Below, piece after piece: positions 1 through 7,551 of a stretch of 25,005 bases of DNA. A model generated the notes under the pieces. That model saw nothing but the letters and a program-made list of their open reading frames with translations, had not been told where the DNA came from and ran no database searches. The first letter of the stretch is position 1. Each line of letters starts with the position of its first letter. This stretch comes from an uncultured Brevinema sp. GTDB taxonomy: Bacteria; Spirochaetota; Brevinematia; Brevinematales; Brevinemataceae. Both the position numbers and the translations under genes were made by a program. Where the stretch lies: NCBI GenBank assembly GCA_947036575.1, contig CAMQSH010000008.1, forward strand, positions 1-25,005. Direction: 5' to 3'.

Positions 1-494
1 CTATCATCAATAATAAAATCAAAATATACTTCTACTTGTATATAATCAGTAAAGAGAAAAGTTTTTCCATATTTAGGAAAAGGATTTCCACTATAAAGGG
101 CTAGATTAAATTCAGCTAAAACACCGACCCCTAATCGGAATTTGAGCCTTTCAGTATCAAAAGCAATAGCAGAAAATTCTGTTGCAATAGTAGGAGAAAA
201 ATAAAGGGTGATATTTTCTGTATTAAAGTTAGGATTAGGATACATTTGATTGGCATTTAGTTGTCCTCCTATCCAAAAACGAGTAATATTTGCATAAGGA
301 TCTTGCCAACCAATTAATCGTCTTTCTATATCATTCCTTCGAAAAGGATTGTATTTCCATTTTGCCTTTGTTTTTTCTGCATAGGCATCCATTTTTTCTT
401 TTGTTATTTCTATATTACTTTTAGTCTGAGTATGTGATAAAGTAGAAATGCCTCCTAATAATATAATTATTGATAATAAAATCCCATTAATCAC
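1..494 (-). CDS. Exported, probably outer-membrane protein (partial, C-terminus beyond window)
   Basis: An open minus-strand frame runs off the left edge of the window, so only the first ~164 residues are visible. I chose the GTG at 494-492 as start because AGGGG lies 7 nt upstream; an in-frame TTG one codon earlier is too close to that site, and a stop follows further upstream. The protein begins with a short hydrophobic signal-like stretch (residues 1-20), then a Lys/Glu-rich segment, then alternating short hydrophobic/polar strands rich in Phe, Tyr and Asn, which is the look of a beta-barrel or other outer-membrane/periplasmic protein. I do not recognise the family. It follows the glycosyltransferase gene on the same strand but a terminator hairpin separates them, so it is probably its own unit. 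Confidence 0.6.
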   Translation of the reverse strand, partial: MINGILLSIIILLGGISTLSHTQTKSNIEITKEKMDAYAEKTKAKWKYNPFRRNDIERRLIGWQDPYANITRFWIGGQLNANQMYPNPNFNTENITLYFSPTIATEFSAIAFDTERLKFRLGVGVLAEFNLALYSGNPFPKYGKTFLFTDYIQVEVYFDFIIDD

Positions 495-574
495 CAATTT
501 ACCCCTATAGTAAAATTATGATTTTCATTTTTTGATTATAATTAAATTGTTAGTTATTTTTATTATTGTTTATG

Positions 575-610
575 AAAAAGCCTATAGAAAATCCACTATA
601 GGCTTTTTTT
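575..610 (-). terminator. Rho-independent terminator after the glycosyltransferase gene
   Basis: Arms AGCCTATAG (579-587) and CTATAGGCT (596-604) enclose an 8-nt loop. Five A lie before the left arm and seven T include and follow the right arm, so it can work on both strands. It lies 28 bp past the stop of the minus-strand glycosyltransferase gene. Confidence 0.8.
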
Positions 611-637
611 AGTATTGGTTCTTAATTAAATACTATA

Positions 638-1594
638 TTATGCTTTGAATGACTCCTTATCAAAATTTAATTTGTCTGAAATAGTAAAAACAGGTCTATC
701 TAAAGATTGAATGTAAATACGAATGATATATTCTCCAATAATACCTATAGAATAAAGAATAAGAGAGGAGAGAGTTAATAATAACAAAACGATTCCACCA
801 AATCCTATAAAATAATTTTGCCCAAAAAACAGAGTAATAATTGCACTAAACAATAGCAATCCCGTTAGAGAACACATGAGGAAAGTAATTAAAAATATAA
901 AACGGACGGGAGCAAAACTAAAGGAAAACAATCCATCTAAAGCAAGATTTAAACTTTTGATAAAAGTGAATTTGGTTTCTCCATGCTCACGAATGGGTAA
1001 TTCTAGGGGTATAGAACATTGTTTGAATCCCATCCAAGCAAATTGTCCCCGAATAAATTTGTGTTTTTCAGGCATAGCTAAATAGATATCTATCATTTTT
1101 CTATTAATAATACGAAAATCACCAGTATTGGGTGGAATATGCACAGATGATAAAAAATTAAAAAATCCATAAAATATTTTTGAGGTATATTTTTTAATAA
1201 AGGATATGTTTTTTTTAGAGTGTTGTTCTACATATACAGAATCATAGCCTTCATTTACACATTTTTCAAGCATTGTTGGGAATAATTCAGGAGGATGTTG
1301 TAAATCTCCATCAATGATAAAGGCGTAATCTCCCTTACAAAAAGTAAGTCCAGCTGTAGTAGATACTTGCTGGCCAAAATTACGAGCAAAATTGATGGGT
1401 TTGAAGTGAGGATCTTTTTGGGCGATAACTGTCATCAAATCCCAAGAAGAATCTTTACTACCATCATTGATAAAAATGATTTCATAATCATATTCTGACA
1501 AACTAGTCATAATATCTGTAATACGCTGATGACAAAGTGCTATATTTTCTTCTTCATTATACATAGGTGTGATAATAGAGATTGTTTTTTTCAT
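638..1594 (-). CDS. GT2 family polyprenyl-phosphate glycosyltransferase (GtrB/ArnC-like)
   Basis: This 318-residue protein has the layout of membrane GT2 enzymes that move a sugar from a nucleotide donor to undecaprenyl phosphate on the cytoplasmic face. The N-terminal GT-A domain opens with a short beta strand and 'PMYNEEEN', has 'NDGSKDSS' near residue 43, and a metal-binding 'DGDLQHPPE' near 95 (the DxD-type motif). Two C-terminal transmembrane segments lie at about residues 230-258 and 266-298, joined by a short loop, as in GtrB, DPM1-like and ArnC-like enzymes. The ATG at 1594 has AAGGAT 7 nt upstream and a good promoter before it. The sugar cannot be told from sequence; the product probably feeds glycosylation of an envelope polymer or protein. 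It is divergent from the sialic-acid genes, so a direct link to them is not shown. Confidence 0.88.
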   Translation of the reverse strand: MKKTISIITPMYNEEENIALCHQRITDIMTSLSEYDYEIIFINDGSKDSSWDLMTVIAQKDPHFKPINFARNFGQQVSTTAGLTFCKGDYAFIIDGDLQHPPELFPTMLEKCVNEGYDSVYVEQHSKKNISFIKKYTSKIFYGFFNFLSSVHIPPNTGDFRIINRKMIDIYLAMPEKHKFIRGQFAWMGFKQCSIPLELPIREHGETKFTFIKSLNLALDGLFSFSFAPVRFIFLITFLMCSLTGLLLFSAIITLFFGQNYFIGFGGIVLLLLTLSSLILYSIGIIGEYIIRIYIQSLDRPVFTISDKLNFDKESFKA

Positions 1595-1612
1595 GTAAAA
1601 TCCTTATATAAT

Positions 1613-1641
1613 ATAATATATTATATTATTATATTTGTCAA
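1613..1641 (-). promoter_or_regulatory. Promoter of the glycosyltransferase gene
   Basis: On the minus strand, TTGACA (1641-1636) and TATTAT (1618-1613) are separated by 17 bp, 19 bp ahead of the start codon. The stretch is almost pure A/T, so the -10 could shift by a few bases, but the -35 is a perfect match. Confidence 0.65.
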
Positions 1642-1712
1642 ATCGTTAATTAATTTTTGATTATATATATTACATATATTTATAACAATAGGACTGTATA
1701 ATTAATTACTGA

Positions 1713-1740
1713 TTGTAAAATATAATATTAATGTTATACT
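1713..1740 (+). promoter_or_regulatory. Candidate promoter of the nanA operon
   Basis: TTGTAA (1713-1718) and TATACT (1735-1740) with a 16-bp spacer lie 23 bp before the nanA start. The leader would be very short. Other TATAAT-like hexamers nearby (e.g. 1721-1726) lack a usable -35. No clear operator was seen. Confidence 0.4.
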
Positions 1741-1763
1741 ATACTATAAAATAGGAGAGTTGT

Positions 1764-2678
1764 ATGAAAAATTTAGATAAGTACAAAATTGTTATTCCTG
1801 CATTTTATGCTTGTTATGGAGATGATGGAGAGATTTCTCCAGAAAGAATCCACCAATTAGTTCAATTTTATATAGATAAAGGGATTAAAGGTCTATATGT
1901 CGGAGGCAGTTCTGGTGAGTGTATTTACCAAACATTAGACGAAAGAAAATTAGTGCTTGAAGAAGTAATGAAAGTTGCTAAAGATAAATTAGTAATTATT
2001 GCTCATATAGGAGCTCCTAACACCAAAAATAGTGTGCTCTTAGCAGAACATGCAAAATCATGTGGAGCTACTGCATTGTCTTCTATCCCCCCTATTTACT
2101 TCCCTCTTTCAGATCAATCTGTTCAAGAATATTGGACAGCAATGGCTACTGCAACGGATTTAGATTTCTTTATTTATAATATTCCACAATTGACAAATTA
2201 CAATCTTTCTATACCTGTATATCAAGAATTGTTAAAATTACCACAAGTTGTAGGTGTAAAAAATTCTTCTATGCCTGTTCTCGATATTATGACTAAAAAA
2301 ATGCATGCAACTAAAGAAGTTATTATTTTTAATGGTCCAGATGAACAATATATTGGTGGACGTATGATGGGTGCTGATGGTGGTATAGGTGGTACTTATG
2401 GAGTAATGCCGGAATTATACCTTAAACTAGAAGAATTATTTGTAAAAGGTGAAGTGCAAAAAGCTCAAGAACTACAAATGGAGTTAAATGTTATCATTAC
2501 CAAATTATGTAGTTTTTCTGCTCATATGTATTCAGTCATTAAAGCAATTCTAAAACTTAAAGGTATTAATGTTGGTACAGGTCGTCCACCATTAAGATCA
2601 GTAGATGTTGCAGATATGGATAAACTAAAAGAAGTAGCTAAATATATAGATGTTGCTATTAACAAATATTGTTCATAA
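1764..2678 (+). CDS. nanA: N-acetylneuraminate lyase
   Basis: A 304-residue TIM-barrel protein of the DHDPS/NAL family, which cleaves sialic acid (Neu5Ac) to N-acetylmannosamine and pyruvate in the cytoplasm. The active-site residues fall where expected: 'GGSSGE' at 47-52 (carboxylate-binding loop), catalytic Tyr138 in 'FIYNIP', and Schiff-base Lys166 in 'GVKNSS', one position off the E. coli enzyme's Tyr137/Lys165. The Neu5Ac assignment over dihydrodipicolinate synthase rests mostly on context: the next two genes are a NanQ-type anomerase and an SSS-family transporter, the usual sialic-acid set. The start ATG has AGGAGAG 4-5 nt upstream. A 38-bp gap to the next gene suggests co-transcription. 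NanE and NanK are absent from this window. Confidence 0.9.
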   Translation: MKNLDKYKIVIPAFYACYGDDGEISPERIHQLVQFYIDKGIKGLYVGGSSGECIYQTLDERKLVLEEVMKVAKDKLVIIAHIGAPNTKNSVLLAEHAKSCGATALSSIPPIYFPLSDQSVQEYWTAMATATDLDFFIYNIPQLTNYNLSIPVYQELLKLPQVVGVKNSSMPVLDIMTKKMHATKEVIIFNGPDEQYIGGRMMGADGGIGGTYGVMPELYLKLEELFVKGEVQKAQELQMELNVIITKLCSFSAHMYSVIKAILKLKGINVGTGRPPLRSVDVADMDKLKEVAKYIDVAINKYCS

Positions 2679-2716
2679 TATATAATATAGTAAATTTCTA
2701 AAAATAAGAGGGTGTT

Positions 2717-3169
2717 ATGGTTCAAACATATATTGATGTATTAAATGTTAAAGATTATACAGGGACAGTCCAAAAAGCTGTAGAATATTTATTAAAAAAT
2801 AGAGAAAAATTAGAAACTCAAGAAGTTGGTAAATATGAAGTAGATCCTTCTTTCTTTTATATGATACAAGAATATGATTCAAAAGATGATGCTGTTTGGG
2901 AATCTCATAAAAAATATATAGATATTCAATGGGTTCTTGATGGTGAAGAAATTATAGAGGTATCTGGTAAAAACCATATGAAACAACTTGGTGAATACGA
3001 TGAATCAAAAGACTTTTGTGGATGGGAAGGAGATGCTTTATCAACTTTAATTATGAAAGCAGGTGATTTAGCAATATTTTATCCAGCAGATGTTCATAAA
3101 CCTGGTCTAAAAAGTTCTAAAGGCAATATGCCTATGAGAAAGTGTTTATTTAAAATAGTAGTTGAATAA
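2717..3169 (+). CDS. nanQ: YhcH/YjgK/YiaL family protein, probable sialic acid anomerase
   Basis: A 150-residue protein of the YhcH/YjgK/YiaL (DUF386) family, a beta-sandwich cupin-like metal-binding fold. Family features visible are 'ESHKKYIDIQWVLDGEE' around residues 55-71, 'GDLAIFYPADVHKPGL' around 116-131, and a Lys-rich C-terminus ending in 'KCLFKIVVE'. The conserved His residues in the 'ESHKKYID' and 'DVHKPG' segments would bind the metal. In E. coli, NanQ speeds interconversion of Neu5Ac anomers so that lyase and transporter see the right form. Its position between the lyase and transporter genes supports that role here. Start ATG has AGAGGG upstream. The family also occurs in other sugar loci, so the substrate is inferred from neighbours. 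Confidence 0.85.
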   Translation: MVQTYIDVLNVKDYTGTVQKAVEYLLKNREKLETQEVGKYEVDPSFFYMIQEYDSKDDAVWESHKKYIDIQWVLDGEEIIEVSGKNHMKQLGEYDESKDFCGWEGDALSTLIMKAGDLAIFYPADVHKPGLKSSKGNMPMRKCLFKIVVE

Positions 3170-3187
3170 TAAATTAAGGAGATTAGT

Positions 3188-4723
3188 ATGGCTTGGTCAG
3201 TAGTAGATTGGATAGTCCTTGTTGGCTATCTAGGATTTTTAGTTTGGTTAGGGTATTTCTTTTCCAAACGTCGGTCAACTAGTGATGACTATTTTGTCGG
3301 AGGACAAAAAATACCTGCTTGGGTAGCAGCTTTTAGTTTGTATGCTACAGGATTATCTTCGATTTCTTATGTAGCAACTACTTCTAATGTTTATCAAAGT
3401 GGTTGGATTTTTGGAATAGGAGTATTAGGGATAGCACCGTTAATACCTTTAGTGGCAGAATATTTTGTTCCTTTTGTTCGTCGTCTTAACTGTGTTACTG
3501 CTTATGAATATTTAGAAGCTCGTTTTGATAGACCAATGCGTTTATTAGCAAGTGCTATTTTTATGATTTTTCATGTTATGAGGATAGCTGTTGTTATTTT
3601 CATTCCAACACTTGCATTTAGAGAAGTTTGGCCTATGGTTAATCCTCTAATAATTGTTGCGATTATGGGATTTTTATGTGTTATTTATACCACTGTCGGT
3701 GGTTTTGAAGCTGTTGTTTGGTCTGATACTATTCAAACAATTCTCCTAATGGGAGCAGCAGTCTTAGTAATGGGTTATGGATTTTTTGCAATACCAGAAG
3801 GTGTTAATGGATTCCAAGCTTTAGTCGCAGATGGAAAAGTGTTTCCAAAAGAGAATTTTTCTTTTGATCCTAAAGTAACAACTGTATGGTGGTTATTTTT
3901 AGGAGGCTTTTTTGGCTCTATTTATCAATATATTGGTTCTCAAGACATGGTACAACGATATAGTTCTACCAAAAATCTTGCAGAAGCAAAAAAGACTCTT
4001 TATATACAATTTCCATTATTGTGTGTTAGTGTATTTATGTTTGTAGGTATGGGTTCAGCTATTTATTTATTTTATAAATTTAGTGGAGTTCAAGCACCTG
4101 TATTACAAAATAACAATGCTCTTCTACCTTATTTTGTGATCAATCAACTTCCTATAGGTATATCTGGATTAGTAATCGCGGGTATTTTTGCTGCTGCACA
4201 ATCTACCGTATCATCAAGCTTAAACTCAACAGCTACTTGTGCTATTGTAGATTTTATTGCTCCTATTAAACCAAATATCACTGATAAAGAAAAAATTACC
4301 TTTGCTCAAATTGCTAGTTGGTCAGCTGGAATATTGGGAACTTTAATGGCTATGGTTTTTATTACTCAAGGTCAAAGTGATATGTATGTACTCTTTAACA
4401 GTATCTTAGGACTTTTAGGTTCACCTATAGCTGGGGTATTCTTATTAGGAATTTTCTCAACAAAAGTTGGGTCAAAAGCGGCTTGGATAGGTTTTGGTGT
4501 TTCTACTGTAGTTGCTTTATATTTAGGCAATCCAGGAGGTTTACTCAATATCATCCCAGGTTATACAAAACCAGAAATTTTCGGATTTTTATTTGCTCCT
4601 ATTGTAATTGGAGCTTGTATGATCCCAGGATACTTAGCAACATTATTCATAGCAGCACCTAGTGCAGCGCAAATTAATGGACTTACTTACAAATCTTTAG
4701 CAAATCAATCTGATATAAAGTAA
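3188..4723 (+). CDS. siaT: Sodium:solute symporter (SSS family), probable sialic acid transporter
   Basis: A 511-residue membrane protein with about 13 hydrophobic segments, the normal size for the solute:sodium symporter family. Seen are the N-terminal 'SKRRSTSDDYFVGGQKIP' loop typical of the family and the signature 'AAAQSTVSSSLNSTA' (residues ~335-350), whose Ser residues contribute to the Na2 sodium site in SiaT and vSGLT structures. SiaT-type members import Neu5Ac with sodium across the inner membrane. The gene follows nanA and the anomerase gene with an 18-bp gap and an AAGGAG site, making a three-gene operon. Substrate is inferred from these neighbours; the SSS family also carries sugars, proline and pantothenate. 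Confidence 0.85.
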   Translation: MAWSVVDWIVLVGYLGFLVWLGYFFSKRRSTSDDYFVGGQKIPAWVAAFSLYATGLSSISYVATTSNVYQSGWIFGIGVLGIAPLIPLVAEYFVPFVRRLNCVTAYEYLEARFDRPMRLLASAIFMIFHVMRIAVVIFIPTLAFREVWPMVNPLIIVAIMGFLCVIYTTVGGFEAVVWSDTIQTILLMGAAVLVMGYGFFAIPEGVNGFQALVADGKVFPKENFSFDPKVTTVWWLFLGGFFGSIYQYIGSQDMVQRYSSTKNLAEAKKTLYIQFPLLCVSVFMFVGMGSAIYLFYKFSGVQAPVLQNNNALLPYFVINQLPIGISGLVIAGIFAAAQSTVSSSLNSTATCAIVDFIAPIKPNITDKEKITFAQIASWSAGILGTLMAMVFITQGQSDMYVLFNSILGLLGSPIAGVFLLGIFSTKVGSKAAWIGFGVSTVVALYLGNPGGLLNIIPGYTKPEIFGFLFAPIVIGACMIPGYLATLFIAAPSAAQINGLTYKSLANQSDIK

Positions 4724-4746
4724 TAAAATTTAAATAATTAAAATAT

Positions 4747-4778
4747 AGAAATCCCCTTTAGAGATAGAGGGGATTTCT
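4747..4778 (+). terminator. Hairpin after the sialic-acid operon
   Basis: An 11-bp perfect stem (4747-4757 with 4768-4778), GC-rich in its middle, lies 23 bp after the transporter stop. The T-run after it is weak, so termination may be partial. A closely related hairpin sits at 5388-5413. Confidence 0.55.
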
Positions 4779-4870
4779 TATAGGAAAAAGAGAAGGATAT
4801 TTACTAATATATTTTAGTTGCTTATAGTTTTTATGAATATTAATGAAAATAAGGGTATATTAAAAATGTC

Positions 4871-4898
4871 TTGACACTTTTTTAGCTTATGCTATACT
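4871..4898 (+). promoter_or_regulatory. Promoter of the small lipoprotein gene
   Basis: TTGACA (4871-4876) and TATACT (4893-4898) with a 16-bp spacer, about 55 bp before the start codon. This is one of the better consensus promoters in the window. Confidence 0.7.
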
Positions 4899-4953
4899 GT
4901 TTATATAGGTAATATATAAAATTTTATCTAGAATAAGATCAAGGGGGATTTTT

Positions 4954-5361
4954 ATGAAAAAATTATTCAGTTTTTTTACAATAGCTATTAGCTCATTTTC
5001 TTTAGGAGGATGCTTTTTCCATGATAAGTTTGATTGGCAAGATGTAGTGTCTGGTGAAGTGTTTTTCTACACGGATGGAATAAGAGAGTATTATATAGAT
5101 TTTTCCTATAGTGGAGAATACTATGAAAAAGGTATCGTAGGAAGAAGAGGAGATTCCTTTTATTATACAGATGAAGTAGAATATATAGACTCTTATTCTG
5201 TTTGGTTTCATTCTAGGTATTCACGTGATGATCATTTTATTATTTATGAAGATGGAAGAGTATACTTTGTAAATATTGATGTTGAATGGAGAGATGGGTA
5301 TACAAAAGAACAAATAGACTTATTATCTATTGAAGATATGATTCTCTTAACGCCAAAATAA
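4954..5361 (+). CDS. Small lipoprotein of unknown function
   Basis: A 135-residue protein with a type II signal peptide: 'MKK', a hydrophobic core, and the lipobox 'LGGC' with Cys20 as the predicted lipidated residue. The mature part is only ~115 residues, very acidic and unusually rich in Tyr, Phe, Asp and Trp, with alternating short strands ('YYIDFSYSGEYYEKG', 'DSFYYTDEVEYID', 'SVWFHSRYS'), suggesting a small beta-rich surface or periplasmic domain. I do not recognise the family. It has its own promoter and a strong AAGGGGG ribosome site, and is bracketed by two related hairpins, so it looks like an independently expressed gene set into a longer catabolic locus rather than part of it. Confidence 0.75.
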   Translation: MKKLFSFFTIAISSFSLGGCFFHDKFDWQDVVSGEVFFYTDGIREYYIDFSYSGEYYEKGIVGRRGDSFYYTDEVEYIDSYSVWFHSRYSRDDHFIIYEDGRVYFVNIDVEWRDGYTKEQIDLLSIEDMILLTPK

Positions 5362-5387
5362 TATAGATATACTAAATATAATAAAAT

Positions 5388-5413
5388 ATCCCCCTATAGA
5401 AATAAAGGGGGAT
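5388..5413 (+). terminator. Hairpin after the lipoprotein gene, just ahead of the esterase gene
   Basis: An 8-bp stem ATCCCCCT (5388-5395) / AGGGGGAT (5406-5413) with a 10-nt loop is followed by TTTCT. It ends 17 bp before the esterase start, whose AGGAG site follows directly; it could be a leaky terminator or an attenuator for the genes downstream. Confidence 0.55.
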
Positions 5414-5430
5414 TTCTATAGGAGAAAACA

Positions 5431-6249
5431 ATGAAAATTTACGAACATATATTTAAAGCCCCAGAGGTATTTAAAAGAGATATTGTTGTGAGAGTAGCAT
5501 TGCCTGATAGTTACAAATCTACAGATAATATTTCTATGATGATAGCATATGATGCACAAAATTTTTTTGATGCATGGGAAGAACCTGAAACCAAAACAGG
5601 GACACTACAAATATTAGACAAATTATTTGAAGAAGGTTTATCCCCTATGGCGTTGGTGGGGATAGATACTTGGAAAGATAGAACTAATCTAGATAGATTT
5701 ACAGATCTATCTCCATGGACATCAGACAAATTATTAGCATACCTTCCTAGTTGGACAGATATTAAAGTTAAATCAGCAGGGGGAAGAGGTGATTTATATG
5801 CTGATTTTGTTATAAAAACAATACTTTCTTTTGTCGAATCTGAATATAATATAGGTGGGAGTGCTGATAAACGTGGAATTATGGGATCGTCTATGGCAGC
5901 TATTGCAAGCTTATATGTAGGCACAAAATATAATGAATTATTTACTAGATTTGGGATTTTATCACCAGCTCTATGGTGTTTCAAAGAGGAATGTACAACT
6001 TATTTAGAATCTATTTCTCCTTTTAAATCAAGGGATAGACTTTATATGGATATAGGACGAAAAGAATCCAGTGATCCTACTTATAAAGATTTCAACAAAG
6101 AATATCTTGATGGGGCAAATACTATCTATGAACTTTTGAAAGACAAAGTGCCTAATATTAATTTTCAGATTGATGAAGAAGGAGAACACAATATGCCATC
6201 TATTAGTAGACATCTTCCTTTTATGTTTCGTTATTTATGGTCTAAATAA
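5431..6249 (+). CDS. Alpha/beta-hydrolase, putative esterase (esterase D/Fes-like family)
   Basis: A 272-residue cytoplasmic protein (no signal peptide) resembling the putative-esterase family of alpha/beta hydrolases. A nucleophile elbow is visible as 'GSSMA' with Ser154, a GxSxG variant ending in Ala. An early 'MMIAYDAQNFFDAW' segment (36-49) matches the usual 'YxxDGQNxF' element of this family. 'GEHN' with His253 is the likely catalytic His near the C-terminus. The acid is probably the Asp in 'YMDIGRKE' (207), though this is less certain. Its position between the sialic-acid genes and murQP suggests removal of an O-acetyl or other ester from an amino sugar such as 9-O-acetyl-Neu5Ac or O-acetyl-MurNAc; that is inference from position only. 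Start ATG follows an AGGAGAA site. Confidence 0.75.
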   Translation: MKIYEHIFKAPEVFKRDIVVRVALPDSYKSTDNISMMIAYDAQNFFDAWEEPETKTGTLQILDKLFEEGLSPMALVGIDTWKDRTNLDRFTDLSPWTSDKLLAYLPSWTDIKVKSAGGRGDLYADFVIKTILSFVESEYNIGGSADKRGIMGSSMAAIASLYVGTKYNELFTRFGILSPALWCFKEECTTYLESISPFKSRDRLYMDIGRKESSDPTYKDFNKEYLDGANTIYELLKDKVPNINFQIDEEGEHNMPSISRHLPFMFRYLWSK

Positions 6250-6250
6250 G

Positions 6251-6284
6251 TTGTAGCTTTTTATAATATCCTTTATAATATCCT
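6251..6284 (+). repeat. 12-bp perfect tandem repeat containing two -10 hexamers
   Basis: The 12-mer TTATAATATCCT occurs twice back to back (6261-6272 and 6273-6284), each holding TATAAT. TTGTAG at 6251-6256 is 17 bp from the second TATAAT (6274-6279), so the pair may form a weak promoter for the next genes. Confidence 0.4.
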
Positions 6285-6302
6285 TATGAAAAGGAGAAAT
6301 AG

Positions 6303-6623
6303 ATGTCAGTCAAACTATTGGAATTATTTATCGTGCTTGTTGCAGCTTTTTTGTATGTTTCTTATTATTTCCAATTGTATAAAGGAACAAAACTATCGCT
6401 ATTGTTATTAATTTGTGAGCTTGGTTATAGGGCTATTAGTTCTGTTTTTGTAGTTATGGATAATAGGATTACTTCGTATTGGGATCTTTTACACTATATT
6501 CCTTTATTATTTAGTATTGCTCTTTATTTTGCTGAGGGTTTAGTAGCTAAAATAATATTAGGTCTATTAAGTAATCTTATTCTTATGCTATTGGTCAATC
6601 ATATATATTTGATGTTTAGATAA
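6303..6623 (+). CDS. Small integral membrane protein of unknown function
   Basis: A 106-residue, highly hydrophobic protein with about four membrane-spanning stretches: near residues 5-24, 31-52, 64-80 and 83-103. Short connecting loops include 'YKGTK', 'MDNRITSYWD' and 'AEG'. There is no signal peptide beyond the first membrane segment and no motif I recognise. AAGGAG lies 8 nt before the ATG. It sits 53 bp after the esterase gene and 42 bp before murQ, so it is probably co-transcribed with them. It might be an accessory to sugar uptake, but nothing in the sequence shows that. Confidence 0.6.
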   Translation: MSVKLLELFIVLVAAFLYVSYYFQLYKGTKLSLLLLICELGYRAISSVFVVMDNRITSYWDLLHYIPLLFSIALYFAEGLVAKIILGLLSNLILMLLVNHIYLMFR

Positions 6624-6665
6624 GTATATGTAATTAAATGAAATTGAGGATATAGGAGTTAATTG

Positions 6666-7550
6666 ATGAAAATTGCTACAGAGTTACGGAACCCTAATAG
6701 TATGAATTTAGATATATTATCTATTCGTGAAGCTATAGAGTTAATTAATAATGAAGATAAAAAAACAGCAGAAGCAGTAGGTCAATGCTTAGATCCTATT
6801 GAAAAAGCTATTGAAAAAATAGTCCATGCTTTTAATCATGGTGGACGTCTAATTTATATGGGTGCAGGCACTAGTGGTCGTTTAGGTGTTTTGGATGCAG
6901 CAGAATGCTATCCTACCTTTGGAACTAATGAGACTCATGTTCTTGCTCTAATGGCAGGCGGTGAAAAAGCATTTATTACTGCTCAAGAAGGGGCTGAAGA
7001 CTCTAAAGAATTAGCAGTAACAGATCTAAAAAATATCAATCTGACTTCTGATGATGTTGTATGTGGCTTAGCTGCTTCTGGGCGAACTCCTTATGTAATA
7101 GGAGCTTTTGAATATGCTAAATCATTGAGTTGTGCTACTATTGCTATTACTTGTAATCCAGGTAGTATTGTGGGTCAAACGGCAGATATTGCTATTGAAC
7201 CAAATCCAGGTCCTGAAGTATTAACAGGATCAACACGTATGAAAGCAGGAACTTGTCAAAAATTGGTTTTAAATATTTTATCTACAGTAAGTATGGTTAA
7301 TATAGGTAAAGTTTATGAAAATTTGATGATAGATCTCAAAATCACAAATCTAAAATTAAATGATAGAGCGATACGAAATATTATAGCTATCACAGAGTGT
7401 TCTCCAGAGCAAGCGGAAAAAGCTTTGCAACAAACAAATAATAATGTTAAATTAGCGATCTTAATAATTTTATTAAATTGTAGTGTAGAAGAGGCTCAAG
7501 GATATCTAAAAAAATCAGGGTCAATTAGAAAAATTATACAAGGGGTATAG
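6666..7550 (+). CDS. murQ: N-acetylmuramic acid 6-phosphate etherase
   Basis: A 294-residue SIS-domain enzyme that removes the D-lactyl ether from MurNAc-6-phosphate, giving GlcNAc-6-phosphate, in cytoplasmic recycling or scavenging of peptidoglycan sugar. Diagnostic motifs are 'GAGTSGRLGVLDAAEC' (residues 66-81) and 'GSTRMKAGTCQK' further on. The catalytic pair known from E. coli (Glu83 and Glu114, 31 apart) corresponds to Glu80 and Glu111 here, also 31 apart. The C-terminus carries the small helical UBA-like end of the family. I start at the ATG 6666 rather than the TTG three bases earlier because GGAG (6655-6658) is then 7 nt away. It ends 1 nt before murP, so the two are translationally linked. 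Confidence 0.95.
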   Translation: MKIATELRNPNSMNLDILSIREAIELINNEDKKTAEAVGQCLDPIEKAIEKIVHAFNHGGRLIYMGAGTSGRLGVLDAAECYPTFGTNETHVLALMAGGEKAFITAQEGAEDSKELAVTDLKNINLTSDDVVCGLAASGRTPYVIGAFEYAKSLSCATIAITCNPGSIVGQTADIAIEPNPGPEVLTGSTRMKAGTCQKLVLNILSTVSMVNIGKVYENLMIDLKITNLKLNDRAIRNIIAITECSPEQAEKALQQTNNNVKLAILIILLNCSVEEAQGYLKKSGSIRKIIQGV

Positions 7551-7551
7551 A

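Noticed and set aside
1603..1635. A/T-only dyad in front of the glycosyltransferase gene as an operator
   Set aside because: Alternating A/T DNA makes such dyads by chance; only the -35/-10 pair is supportable.
5511..5984. Long minus-strand open frame inside the esterase gene
   Set aside because: It is an antisense shadow of a gene with clear catalytic motifs and has no ribosome site or coding signature.
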